DNA of 64,000 nucleotides from Zopfochytrium polystomum (Eukaryota; Chytridiomycota; Chytridiomycetes; Chytridiales; Chytridiaceae), in assembly GCA_025765615.1 (NCBI GenBank), contig JAIVFJ010000201.1, positions 1 through 64,000 on the forward strand. Direction: 5' to 3'. The stretch's first letter is position 1, and each line of letters begins with the position of its first letter. Below are positions 43,301 through 53,533 of this stretch, in pieces. The notes under the pieces are model-generated. The model was not told where the DNA came from, did no database searches, and was given only the letters and a program-made list of their open reading frames with translations. The translations under genes were made by a program, and so were the position numbers.

Positions 43301-43949
43301 CCCTTCGGGTTTTTTCTTGTTTTTTCTTCTGATTAGGTGGTCGCTGTATTAGTAACGGAGGGTAATCATCAGCTGGAGCCTAAACAAAACTCTTTGTTAA
43401 TCCCAAGCAAAAGTTCCACCTGTCAAAAAATAGTTGGAGGTGCAAGAATCCACTTAGGTAAACTTTGTCAATCCTCATCGCATTGTCATGAAACTTGGTG
43501 TGCACAGAGTACATCAGAGTAGCTTTCTCCTGCATTGAATGATTTGTTATAACTCTGCTTGGGCTTAGAGTTTTTTCAGAGTTCAACAAATTGAAAGAGA
43601 TTTGCAGCCTTTTGTGTTAGGTTTGTTGGATCAACCTTGCAGACAATTGGTACAAGTTCAAGTAAAACTTGATTTAGCGCAGGAAAAAAAATGTGCTGAG
43701 CTATTGATTGGTTTTCAAAGCATTCTTGCTTCCTGTATTGGAATGTAAAAAAAGCTATTTCTGGCAAAAAACTCGCAAACAACATAATTCAAAAAATTTT
43801 CAGCTTTTGTTTGGCTTATTTTTCATCTGAGAAACAATTCTTAAAGGTCCCAACAGATGATAATGAGGACAAACATTGCAAAATTTTTTGTGATAATCCA
43901 ATTTTTTTTTTAAATGATAAAAGTATCTCCCAGCAACAGCATCAGCTCC

Positions 43950-44500
43950 CGGGTGCTGATGACAAATACTCTGAGTATTAAGTGAAACGGAAACCTGGTG
44001 TTAACAGTTTCCCCCTCCTCTGCTCAAGCAGATAATATAGGAGAGGTTTTTACCCTGTGCAAGTCATGCTTGAAAACAGTCTACTCTGAGTAAGTGAGTG
44101 GAAGGAGTGAATGAAGTGGAGATGTGTGTGTGTGGGTGGTCCTTCTCCCCAACTTGGAGAGAAAGGAGAAAAACTCTGTTATGAATTATTGATACATGAT
44201 GATGATATACATGCTGTAATAGTTGCTAGGCAAGCGTGACCAGCACAGGTTAAAAAACCTCTCCTATATTATCTGCTTGAGCAGAGGAGGAGGAAAACTG
44301 TTGACACCAGGTTTCTGTTCCACTTTATACTTGGAGTATTTGTCATCAGCGCAAGCCAGCACCCAGGTCTGCATTCGCAGTGGCTTGCTCTCCCATGGGC
44401 ATTGTGAGAACAATAACTGACAGTCACAATAGGTTCAGGTCCGTCTTGTGCCTCTTGCTGCTAACCAGTCAGTTCTGCCTAACACCACCACTTCCCAATT
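43950..44500. repeat. dispersed repeat with internal inverted copy (fold-back)
   Basis: The minus strand from 44500 to 44090 matches 31104-31460. In addition 43957-44075 (plus) is an inverted copy of 44228-44345: both hold the sequence around ctgctcaagcagataatata and agaggtttttaccctgt. The segment can therefore form a hairpin with ~115-bp arms and a ~150-bp loop. No transposase is visible, so a fold-back or MITE-like element is possible. Confidence 0.65.
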
Positions 44501-44793
44501 TTGCTATGGATTGATGGTTGACAAGTTCAACATAATGTGTTGAAAGTAGTCAACAACAAACCATTGAGGAGTGCCCAATTACAAATGACAGACCTTGAGA
44601 TACTGGAGTCTTGATGATGTTTGCAATCCAGGTAACCAGCACAGGCCAGAGTGTACGGCTTAGCAATTGAAAATAACTATCACTGAAAAATTTGTGTGCC
44701 AAAATGACAATGCTCCTGCTCAAAAAGCTTGATAGGTGACTCAGTGGCTTTAGGACCAAAACTGCACAATCTTGGTCAGCCCAAAGCCAGATC

Positions 44794-45130
44794 TCACAGC
44801 TGAAGCATATGTGGTGGAGCTAAAACAGCCCTTTGCTCAAGAGTCATGACGTTGAAAAACACAGCTATAAAGGCATGGGCAAACTGATCCGGACTTCCTG
44901 CAATCTTTGGTCGCAAGTATGCAAGCAAGATTGAGAGCTGTTGCGGAGAGCAATAGCAGTCATACAGAATGTTGATTGTTGATTGTCTCACATTCTCATT
45001 TTCAGATGTTGCCAACACTCGGGCAACAAAGACCCTATTTGTAACCAAAGGGCTGGGAGTGACCCTACAATCATTGCAGACAAAGTGGTTGCTTGCGGAA
45101 AGAAAACTGTGTTGCAGTGTGTGACCTCCA
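44794..45130 (-). pseudogene. unknown gene fragment
   Basis: The minus-strand frame reads HFVCNDCRVTPSPLVTNRVF, then VARVLATSENENVRQSTINI, and ends HMLQL at the stop at 44794. It looks protein-like, helical with a single CxxC, but has no start of its own. More peptide-like sequence with stops continues toward 44560. The family is unrecognised; it could be a relative of the broken gene at 15-19 kb, which is only an impression from composition. Confidence 0.35.
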
Positions 45131-45200
45131 AAAATGAGTATTAAAAAAAAAAAAAAAAGATTCGAGCAGAGCAAATCAAAAAAAAATGGCCAAGAAATAG

Positions 45201-45356
45201 TGTTGGAATATGCCCTTGCAAGAGAAAATGGAAGAATCAATAGAAGAAAAAAACTTGACTTGTCACGCCCTCCTGCTGCTGCTCTCGCAATCGCAACCAC
45301 ACGATGACACCCTCACCCGCTCCCGCAATCACGCTTGAGGACGTCGAATTTCAACA
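45201..45356 (+). repeat. left LTR of the TRIM-like element
   Basis: Begins TGTTGGAATATGCCC and ends TTTCAACA. It differs from the right LTR at about 17 positions, several of them CpG to TpG or CpA changes in this copy. Confidence 0.8.
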
Positions 45357-45671
45357 CCTTACCAGGGAGAGTTCTCCACTGTTAAAGGAGGCTTCCCAAA
45401 AAGGCGATCAAGTGATCCATCATCTCACACCAGCGATTGTCGATCGAGGAATCGAACTGAAGCTGTCCACCGTGTCGAGAAAGCGATCTTCATCACCAGT
45501 CAGCTATACAGCCACTGTCGATATTCACAATCACTATCAATTTTTACCCACCAAAAGACTGTACCCCGTCGAACTCTGAGTGATCGATTCCCCAGCTTCA
45601 GTTGAGAGTGCTGTGGACACTCATTTTAACTTCTCTTGTTCCTGCTGTTACCTCCGTTCTCCCCCAACGCG

Positions 45672-45938
45672 ATGAGCGAGCCAAGCGTGATGCTCCTGCA
45701 CCGTCACCAAGTCAACCCTGTCGACTTCACAAGATGGATGGACTACATGGAGGGGCATTTTGCCAGTAAGCAAGCAAGTGCTGCCGTCCGTGTCTGGCTC
45801 GCACACAAATTTGCTTCTGTCCCCGCAGTCTCCACTACAGACACAACCGCCGCGATTCCTGCCGTCCCTGAGCATTTCAAGTTCTGGTCAGCAAACCCCC
45901 CAGCTGGATTGGAGGGCGCGCATGGCGTGCAAGGGTAA
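45672..45938 (+). CDS. small ORF inside the TRIM-like element, possibly gag-related
   Basis: 88 codons, starting MSEPSVMLLHRHQVNPVDFT and containing WMDYMEGHFASKQASAAVRV and PEHFKFWSANPP. The aromatic-rich helical pattern around FTRWMDYMEGHF is reminiscent of gag N-terminal regions, but no zinc knuckle is present. Its position between LTRs is the main reason to suspect gag; I recognise no family. Confidence 0.4.
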   Translation: MSEPSVMLLHRHQVNPVDFTRWMDYMEGHFASKQASAAVRVWLAHKFASVPAVSTTDTTAAIPAVPEHFKFWSANPPAGLEGAHGVQG

Positions 45939-46202
45939 AGTAGTGGGTTTGGCCCCAGGGTGGGGCATTGGTTAGATTTTCCTACTTTCATTTTGCCGTT
46001 TTGGGCACCCTTTTGTTTTCCCTACCTTTTTGCAGTACTCTCCTCAGCAGTGCCTTCCTGATATGTTTCCTTTCCTTACCCTGCTACGGTTTTCCCAGAT
46101 TGGTCAATTGGTTTGGTTTTTCACCCAGGCAGTGGCGTTTTTAATTCTCTCACTCAGTTTCTTTCTTTGAAGTAGTTTTGCTTTTAAAGGCGCTCAGGGG
46201 AG

Positions 46203-46360
46203 TGTTGGAATATGCCCCTCGCACGAGATAATGGAAGAATCAATAGAAGAAAAAAAACTTGACTTTTCATGCCCTCCTGCTGCTGCTCTCGCGATCGCGA
46301 CCACACGATCACACCATCGCCCGCTCCCGCGACCACGCTCGAGGACGTCGAATTTCAACG
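46203..46360 (+). repeat. right LTR of the TRIM-like element
   Basis: Begins TGTTGGAATATGCCC and ends TTTCAACG. It follows a purine tract and is followed by the target duplicate aatag. Confidence 0.8.
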
Positions 46361-46365
46361 AATAG

Positions 46366-47976
46366 TCTCAACAAATTTACTCCACAAGGATTAAAGATTT
46401 TTGCTCCATTTCAAAATTCCAGTTTTGGTAGTCACATCGTGTATAAAAACTTAGAGAAACTTTGGGAGCACAAATCCTGTTGGATTCGGTCTATCTTTTT
46501 CACTTTTGATTATTTTTTCTCTTTTTTCATTTTTAATTTTTTTTTTTTTTTTGCCCCGTTTCACATCGGCTTTGCCTCGCGGAACAGCGGAACAGGGTAA
46601 TGTTTGCCTGGTCTGTCTGTCTGTCGCTGTTGTGTAGCTCTTTCAAATCCGTGAGGGTATTTACAAACAAAGAGAAAGGAACATTTGTCTCTTCTTCTCC
46701 TCCCTCCTTCAATTGCATAAAAATAATTTCGATCCGCTTCTTGCTGTCGATTGCCGATTTTGGAAAGTGAACACCGCCCGCGGAACGGTGAGCATTCTAG
46801 GCAATGCACGTGTGTGTTTTTTTTCTGCGGAGTGTTCACCTTCCCGGACTGGAAAGAGAATAAAAATAGAAGTAAAACTGGCCCAGGAAACAGAACTGCG
46901 GGGAAGCGACAGAGGGAAAGACAGACAAACCCCCATAACCAGCAGCGCCAGCTGCTGCAGCCAGGCTGCTTCTGCTACCTGAAACAGCGAGCGAGCCTCG
47001 GGCATGAATTGAGGCTGAGACAGAGCGAGTGAGTATAACCCGAGACGGGTCCACACACAGACCGACAAAATGGATGGATGTCCAAAGCCAAAAAAAGAAA
47101 AAAGGGCTAAAATTCTGTAATAAATTTTCCCCGCCGCAGTTTTGCTCTGTTCCTGTCGGATCCGGGATGCGTGGCATTTATGAAAATCGACAAAATTTTT
47201 CTTTTGACGAGGCGCACATCCAAAGAAGTGAAGAAAAAAATACAATACAATTTTTTGTTTTTTCCCTTCTTTCTCCCCTTATTATATTTGCGTCGCAATT
47301 CGGTTGGCCAAACGATCCGCTCAGCTGGTGAATTGTATAGCAAGTTGACCACGAGAGAGAGAGAGAGAGAGAGAGACGACGGCTGGGAACAATGTGCGGC
47401 CGGCAAGCGACACTGCGCGAGACAGACGCTTGTCGCTTGAGGCAGAGACAGGGTGCCCATAAGCGAGAGGGTGAACCACCCCAGTCCCAACAAAAATGTG
47501 TCTGTCTGTCTCTCACTCAGTCGTTCATGCTGTCTCTCTCGCTCTCTGTCTCTCTCGCTGTCTCTGGCTATCTGTCTCCTTCTCTTTCTCGTCCAAACTC
47601 CACTCGCATAACCTCCCGTCCTTGTTTCCTTTTTACCCCCTCCCCCTTCCTTCCACACCCCCACACCCCAACCCCCCCATCACTCAGAGAGCAAACAACG
47701 CCGCTGGTCGGTCTGTTCTCACACGCTCTGTCTGGCTCTCTGTCTCCGCCGCCTTCCTTCCGTCCCACCACCCACCCACCCACCCACACCTATCCGCAGA
47801 CCTCTTCCCGAACAAGGTTGCAGCAGCACCAGCAGCAGCAGCCGCAGTAGCGTAGCCGCAACGGCAGCAACGGCAGCAACGGCAGCAACGGCAGCAACGG
47901 CAAGCAGCAGGAGCAGCAGCAGCAAGCACACAGCAGCGGCAGCAGCGGCAGTCAGTCGTCGGCCACACCTAAACGC
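46366..47976. other. 5' flank of the Rua1-domain gene
   Basis: AT-rich at first, with a T-run near 46532-46550, then GA and CT tracts (47352-47375, 47520-47600). 47818-47970 is CAG/CAACGG trinucleotide repeat just upstream of the start codon, continuing into the coding CAG/CAA repeats. No other gene seen. Confidence 0.45.
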
Positions 47977-50944
47977 ATGTCTTTCTCCCCCTCAAAGGCA
48001 GCGCAACAAGAGCAACAGCAACTACAACAACAACAACAACAACTGCTCCAACATCATCAGTACAACCGCAACAACAACAACAACAGCCAGCAACACGACC
48101 CGTTCCTGCTGCAGCAACAGAACACCTCTTTGGCCCAACACCATCAACTGCATCAGCAGCAGCAGCACACAATGATGGTCATGAACCCCCCTCATTCTCA
48201 GCAGCTGCAGCACCACGGAGGGCAGACACAGCAACCGTACCAGCACCACTACCAGCACCAGCAGCAGTTGCAGCAGCAACAGCACCAACAGCAGCAGCAG
48301 CAGCAGCACCTTTCTTCTGTGTTTCCCGCCAATGTTTCCTCCACGCAGGCTGGCCCTGCGTTTGCGGCGCAAGAATCCGTCGGCTCCAGCCACAACCCTG
48401 CTGTCTCTTATGCGCCGTTCCCTGTTTCCGTCGATCCCTCTGGGAAGCAGGAATTGCAACACAAACCATCTTCTATGCAGGGACCATCCATGCATCCGTC
48501 CTCCACGACTTCGCCAGCGCAGGCCTCCTCTCATCTTCTTCAGCAGTCCCAGCAGCCTCTTCTTCACGTATCCTCCGCCGCGTACACGGCGGGAAGCCCC
48601 TTACCATCGTCCTCTCACTTGTCTTCCCCATCCTCGTTTTCCGTTGGTCGATGGCCGATCGGAGGAGGCGGAGGGATAGCTAGCATGGGCATCAGCAGCG
48701 TGAGCATGGGTGCGCCACCCTCTACAGCCTCTTCTCCGTTGTCGCCGTTAGGTGCCAATCCGATCAGCAACAAACGTCGGCACTCTGCTTCTTTTACCTC
48801 TTCAGACCTCCAAGCATACCCTTCCCCCACAACCCAGCTGCAGCATGTTTCCTCTACTGGCATTGGCGCTGTGGCTGGACGGGCTCAACGCAACCACCAG
48901 CACGTTCGACCGCTTAATGCTGATCCCATCGCCGCGACCACCCTATCCTCCACTGCAGCTCCCCAGTATCGGGGACTCGGTCGTCCGCCGGGTTCTCATA
49001 CCTCATCTCAACAAGATTTCTATACCCTTTCGTCGCAAATGCAGCCTCATCAGCAGCCCCCGCAGGAGCAGCCACAAATCCAGCAGGCTACCCCGACTTC
49101 CTACCCGCAGTTTCCGATGAGCGACAACACGCCTTTCATTGCTAATAGCAGCTACCATCAACAGCAACAGCAACAGTCGTTTGCCGCACCGTTCTCACCA
49201 TCTGGGTCCCGCCAAGGTGTCGTCTGGAACCAATCGAATACTCCTGGCCAGCAGTCGGCTGTGCACGTACAGAACACTTCCGCCCAGAATCTTCGATCGC
49301 CCTCGTGGATTCAAGCTCCGACGTCGTCCGGTTCCACACAGCTTTTCACCGCCACTTCATCCGTACCAGCTGACTTCCTCGGCCTCGGCGCCGTACGCGA
49401 TGGGTTTATCGTATCAACAACAAGCTCAGATGTCGGCTGCCCCACTCCCCTCAGCCCCTCCGTCAACTCAACAGTTCTATGTTGTCGACCAACAACCGGA
49501 GCAGCACTTCGAGAGACCGCCCCAGCGTCGTCGAGTCTCACCGGTGCATCCGCTGCAAATTGAGGCCGTTCAAACCTCCAACGCCTTGTCGATTCCGGGA
49601 GCGACCTTTCCCGACATGCATCTTGAGCGCGAGCAAACTGAGCAACGCCAGCTGTCAAGTTCGACACAGAGGGCGGACCTCACAGGAACCCGTTCTGCGG
49701 CATCATCCGCCTTGGCCCCCATGCTTCCACCTCTGATGATGCCACGCTACACTCCCCACCAGCAAGCGCAAGATTTGGCTCAGCCAATTCCACCAACTTA
49801 TCCACCGCCTCAGCAGCACGCGCCACCGGAACTTGCATCTTCGGCGCGCTCGTTTGCTGATGGCTCGGCTGCTTTGGCTGCCCCCCGTCGGCAGAGTGTG
49901 CGGTCTCACGATGATTTGTATACGCCTGAATGGGTCCGCTATGACGGCGTTATGAAAGAAGGGTTTTGCGGTTTGTGCGATCCCCCAGGACGATGGCTCC
50001 AACTGAAGAACTCAGCTTTCTGGTAATTATTAAGGCGCACAAGCAACGTCACAGCTAATAATTTAAAAAAAAATTTAAAAAAATTAAAATCTGAAGGTAC
50101 CACAAGCAGTTCGTTCATGGTATATCTGCCGGTATCGGGCCGTCCCTTTGTGCGCCCCCTCTCTCTTCGTGTGGTCTATATTGCGACGCCCGTCAACCCT
50201 GCGTCGGGATCGGCTCATCCCATTACCCCAACAACTCCAACTGTTCCTGGTCCGGCAAGCATGTCATCCTTGGATCCCTCAGGGGCAAACATGCACCCAC
50301 AGTTTACCGTAACTATCGCAGCGGAAGGTCTTTGTCATCAATGTGGCGACTGGCATCCTGCCAGCAGCAAGAAGAGGAAAGGTGGCGCGAATTTGCTGTT
50401 ACCCGGCTTTCACTACACTCCACCACCACCGTCGACGTCAGTGGCACCGCCAACTGCTACCACTAGTGCTCCACTTCTACGACAAAACTCGCTGGTGCTT
50501 CCATCTGGCCAACCCATCAACCCGTTTCCGCCCACCCTCCCGTTGCTCTCGATTACAGCAGGTGAAACCACAACGACACCGACACCGACACCGACACCAA
50601 CACAGACGGCGGCGAGTGCTCGCCGCTTTAGCGCCAGTAGCGATATTCAGCCGTCGGCATCGCTCACCGGCGCTTCAACACCCCAGACCGCCCTTCCCCC
50701 TGGGACTGTCAAAGTGCTGGTTCTGTCGGCTGCAGATGTTGCAGCGGCGTACGCTTCTACAATTCGCAGTGGTGCCGGTGGGGCGGTCGGGCTGATGGCA
50801 ACGGTGCCTGCCGAGGCTCGAGACGCAGTGAGGGCGCAAGGCGCCACTGTCCTTTGGTTCCGCCACGCGCACAAGTGCCATGTCTATGCGAAACCTGCTT
50901 GGGGCGTTGCAGGCACAGCCGGAATCGCCCCCGCGGCCGAGTGA
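47977..50944 (+). CDS. Q-rich regulator with Rua1-type C-terminal zinc domain
   Basis: The N-terminal ~430 residues are Gln/His/Asn and Ser rich (activation-domain-like). The C-terminus holds the fungal domain first defined in the Ustilago regulator Rua1 (formerly DUF4451): LYTPEWVRYDGVMKEGFCGL with the C-x2-C, GRWLQLKNSAFW, YHKQFVHGISA, then GRPFVRP, EGLCHQCGDWHP and LWFRHAHKCH. It is probably a nuclear DNA-binding regulator. Likely exons: 47977-49266, 49370-50020 (donor GTAATT after TTCTG) and 50093-50944. The 103-nt first intron (GTACAG...CCAG) is inferred from the frame change and could instead be an indel. Within exon 3 a +1 frame jump near 50123-50126, inside the conserved domain, separates HGISA from SGRPF. 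About 170 low-complexity residues are inserted before LWFRHAHKCH. Confidence 0.7.
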
Positions 50945-52196
50945 CGTAAAAATGAGTGGAGAAAGTGTGTGGCAAAGATGGTTTTGTCTTCTTTCACGTT
51001 CCCCTCGCGGCTGCTGGCTGGTCGCTCGGTTGGGTGTGGGAAGTTGCCAAACTGATTTCTGTACACATTCCGTTGTTTATTCTCTTTGATTTTTATGTTG
51101 TAATTTTTCTGACACTTTCTCTTTCTTCCTGCAATTAAGTTTCCTCCTCTTTTTCATCTCCTCCTTTGTCATATTTTTCTTTTTCCTTGCAAGCTCACCG
51201 GCATTTTGCATTCATCGCGCCCAACCACCTCGTTGACTGACTCCTGTTGGCCGCTGTTGGTCGCAGGATGATATGTCAGCCCATCCCTCCACACCCCTTG
51301 ACCGTTCCTGACCTTTGCGGAACCTTGGTTTGTTTTGTTCCTGCATGTCTTTCGGTCCGCGCTTTGTGGTCATGGTCGTTTTTTTTTCTTTGTTTTCGTT
51401 GTCGTTTCTGTGTTCGTTCTCTGCATTATTGGTCCTCTCCAGCTTCCGTCTTTTCCTTTCCCTCGTCCCCTGCCACATGTTTTTCGCCCAGTCGAGCGAC
51501 TTTTCCCTCAAACAGTTGGAGTCCTGCTTTGCTTTCTTTCAATGGGCTGGCGCTGACTTGGTCGGTCCAGTCAGCACGATCTTGTCTTCTCCTTCCCTGC
51601 GTCTCTTCCACTTCATGGATTCTCTCGTGTCACCTTCGAATCTTCTCCGCCCTCTTGTCTTATTCGTGGTTTCACCTTTGTTGGATTGTTTGGGGCCATG
51701 GGGGGGTTTTTTCCTCTTTCGGTTGTTGGGTTGCTTATCTGTGTGATGCGTGTTTGGTGGTGCTCTCTCACTTCTTTTTCTCTCTCCTCTCCCTCTGTGT
51801 GTTTGCCTGTTTGCGGGTGTGTGTTAGTGCGTGTTTTTGTTGTGCGAGCGCGAGTGTGTGCGTTTGTTTGCGTTTGTTTGTGTTTGGTCGATCTTCCCCT
51901 TCTCCCTTGGACGTCGGTGGGGCTGGACATAGGGGGCTGGTCCCTTGTGCAGCAGCAGCCGAACCACCCAACGAAGGGGGGAAAACGGACTGGAAAAAGT
52001 GAAGAAGAAGAAAAAAAATAAGGTTATGTTGGAATTTTTTTATTTTAAAGCGGATAAGCAGAGCCGCTGTTAGGCGACATCCGAGGTTGGTTTTGTCTCA
52101 CGTACTTTTCGCAAAAAGGCCGGCCCGTGGGCTTCCTTCCGTCATCATCGTCACGTGCTGAGAGCGGGGCAGACACAACAGCTGGGCTGGACCGGC

Positions 52197-52253
<57 letters not shown>

Positions 52254-52911
52254 CGACAGACAGACAGGATTGGACACGAGGGCCCCACAGCAACAAAGAA
52301 CTAACCCTAAACCAAAAAAAAAAAAAAAAAAAAAAAGGCAACGTTCCCTTGCTTCTTTGGCACGTGCTCGTCCGATTTTTGCCCCACCGCTCTTTCCTCG
52401 GGTTTCCACCAAACTCCCCTTCCCCCCCCACCCCTCTGCTTCTTCCCATCAAAGCTCTCTCTCCCTTGCTCGCGCTGTTGCTGCTGCTGCTGCTTCTGGC
52501 TGCGGAAAAAGCCGCACAAAAAAACACACACACGACCCTTCCGCGGGGAGAGGCAGCAGCAGCGACCGAGCAGCACGAGAACAGCCCCCGTACGACACCG
52601 GCAGGAAGGGAGCAAGGTAGAGAGAGGAGGACGAAGGAAGGGAAGGGCGGAGGAGGCTCAAAGGGGAGGTGTGTGGGGTGGTGGTGGTAGGGGACACAGC
52701 CTCGGACGACCAAGCGATCGCCCCCGCTCGCAAGCTGTTACACGCACGTGGACGAATAGTGGCCTCCCAAAACCCACATCTTCCCCTCCCGCAACCTCCC
52801 GTCCCGTCCCGTCCCGCCCCGCCCGCCCCGCCCGATATTTTTCATAGCGCCCTTTTGCAATCCGCACACCACCCCCACCCCCCCCCCCCCAAGCATCATA
52901 AAGAAGAAAAA
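50945..52911. other. spacer with microsatellites
   Basis: 3' flank of the Rua1-domain gene, then T-rich and GT-rich sequence (51780-51890). (GA)n lies at 52202-52250, an A-run near 52313-52336 and a C-run at 52878-52890. The plus-strand frame 51247-52002 is Phe/Leu/Ser-rich without motifs and is not credible. No gene seen. Confidence 0.5.
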
Positions 52912-53312
52912 ATGGATTCGTTGACGGACCCCGCCGTCCTGCACAACAGCATCCTCCACCACCTCCACCGCCGTCACCACCAGCACCTCCACCACCACCT
53001 CAGCCAAAACCAGCAGCAGGAGCCTGCAGGTGCACAGCGACTCCACTTGCCGCCGCCGCCGGAGCAGCAGCGGCAGCACTTGCCTCCCCCTCGCGAACAC
53101 GCGCATCAGCGGTCCTCTGCCGGTGGTGGTGTCGTTGCTGTTGCGGCTGAAGAAGGAGAAGGAGAAGAAGAAGAAGAAGAAGAAGAAGAAGAAATCGGTC
53201 GCGCGACGAAGAAGAAGAAGAAGAGCATCTGGCCCGAAACCATCGGCATTACGGCGGGCCACCACCACCACCACCACCACGCGAGCGGCGAGGGTCCGGC
53301 GGCGGCGTCAAC

Positions 53313-53348
<36 letters not shown>

Positions 53349-53498
53349 GTCACCTGGTGGTGGTGGTGGTCGGCTGTTTGGATTGGGCGGCAGAAGCGTG
53401 GAGGGCGTTCACGACGAACAGGAGTCCCGTTTTGACATGGGCGGCGGCGGCGGCGGCGGCGGCGGACCACTCGCACTCGGCTCCTCGCGGCCCCACTC

Positions 53499-53533
<35 letters not shown>

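Larger units (their letters stand above)
43301..45195. other. AT-rich repeat island
   Basis: No intact gene. 43950-44500 is a dispersed repeat with fold-back structure. 44821-45130 (minus) encodes a protein-like fragment described separately. The rest (43330-43940) is AT-rich with nothing recognised. Confidence 0.5.
45201..46360 (+). mobile_element. 1.16-kb non-autonomous LTR element (TRIM/TR-GAG-like)
   Basis: Two direct repeats of ~157 bp (45201-45356 and 46203-46360) bound an 846-bp interior. The LTR runs TGTTG...CAACA in the left copy (CAACG in the right). The 5-bp aatag flanks the element at 45196-45200 and 46361-46365. A purine-rich AGGGGAG precedes the right LTR, as a polypurine tract should. 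The interior has one ORF and no protease, RT or integrase, so the element must have moved in trans. LTR identity is only about 89 percent, so insertion is old. TGTTG/CAACA ends are common in Ty1/copia, but the superfamily is not provable here. Confidence 0.8.

Noticed and set aside
51247..52002. 251-codon plus-strand frame rich in Phe, Cys, Leu and Val
   Set aside because: It follows T- and GT-rich spacer DNA, has no motif and overlaps equally long frames in other phases.
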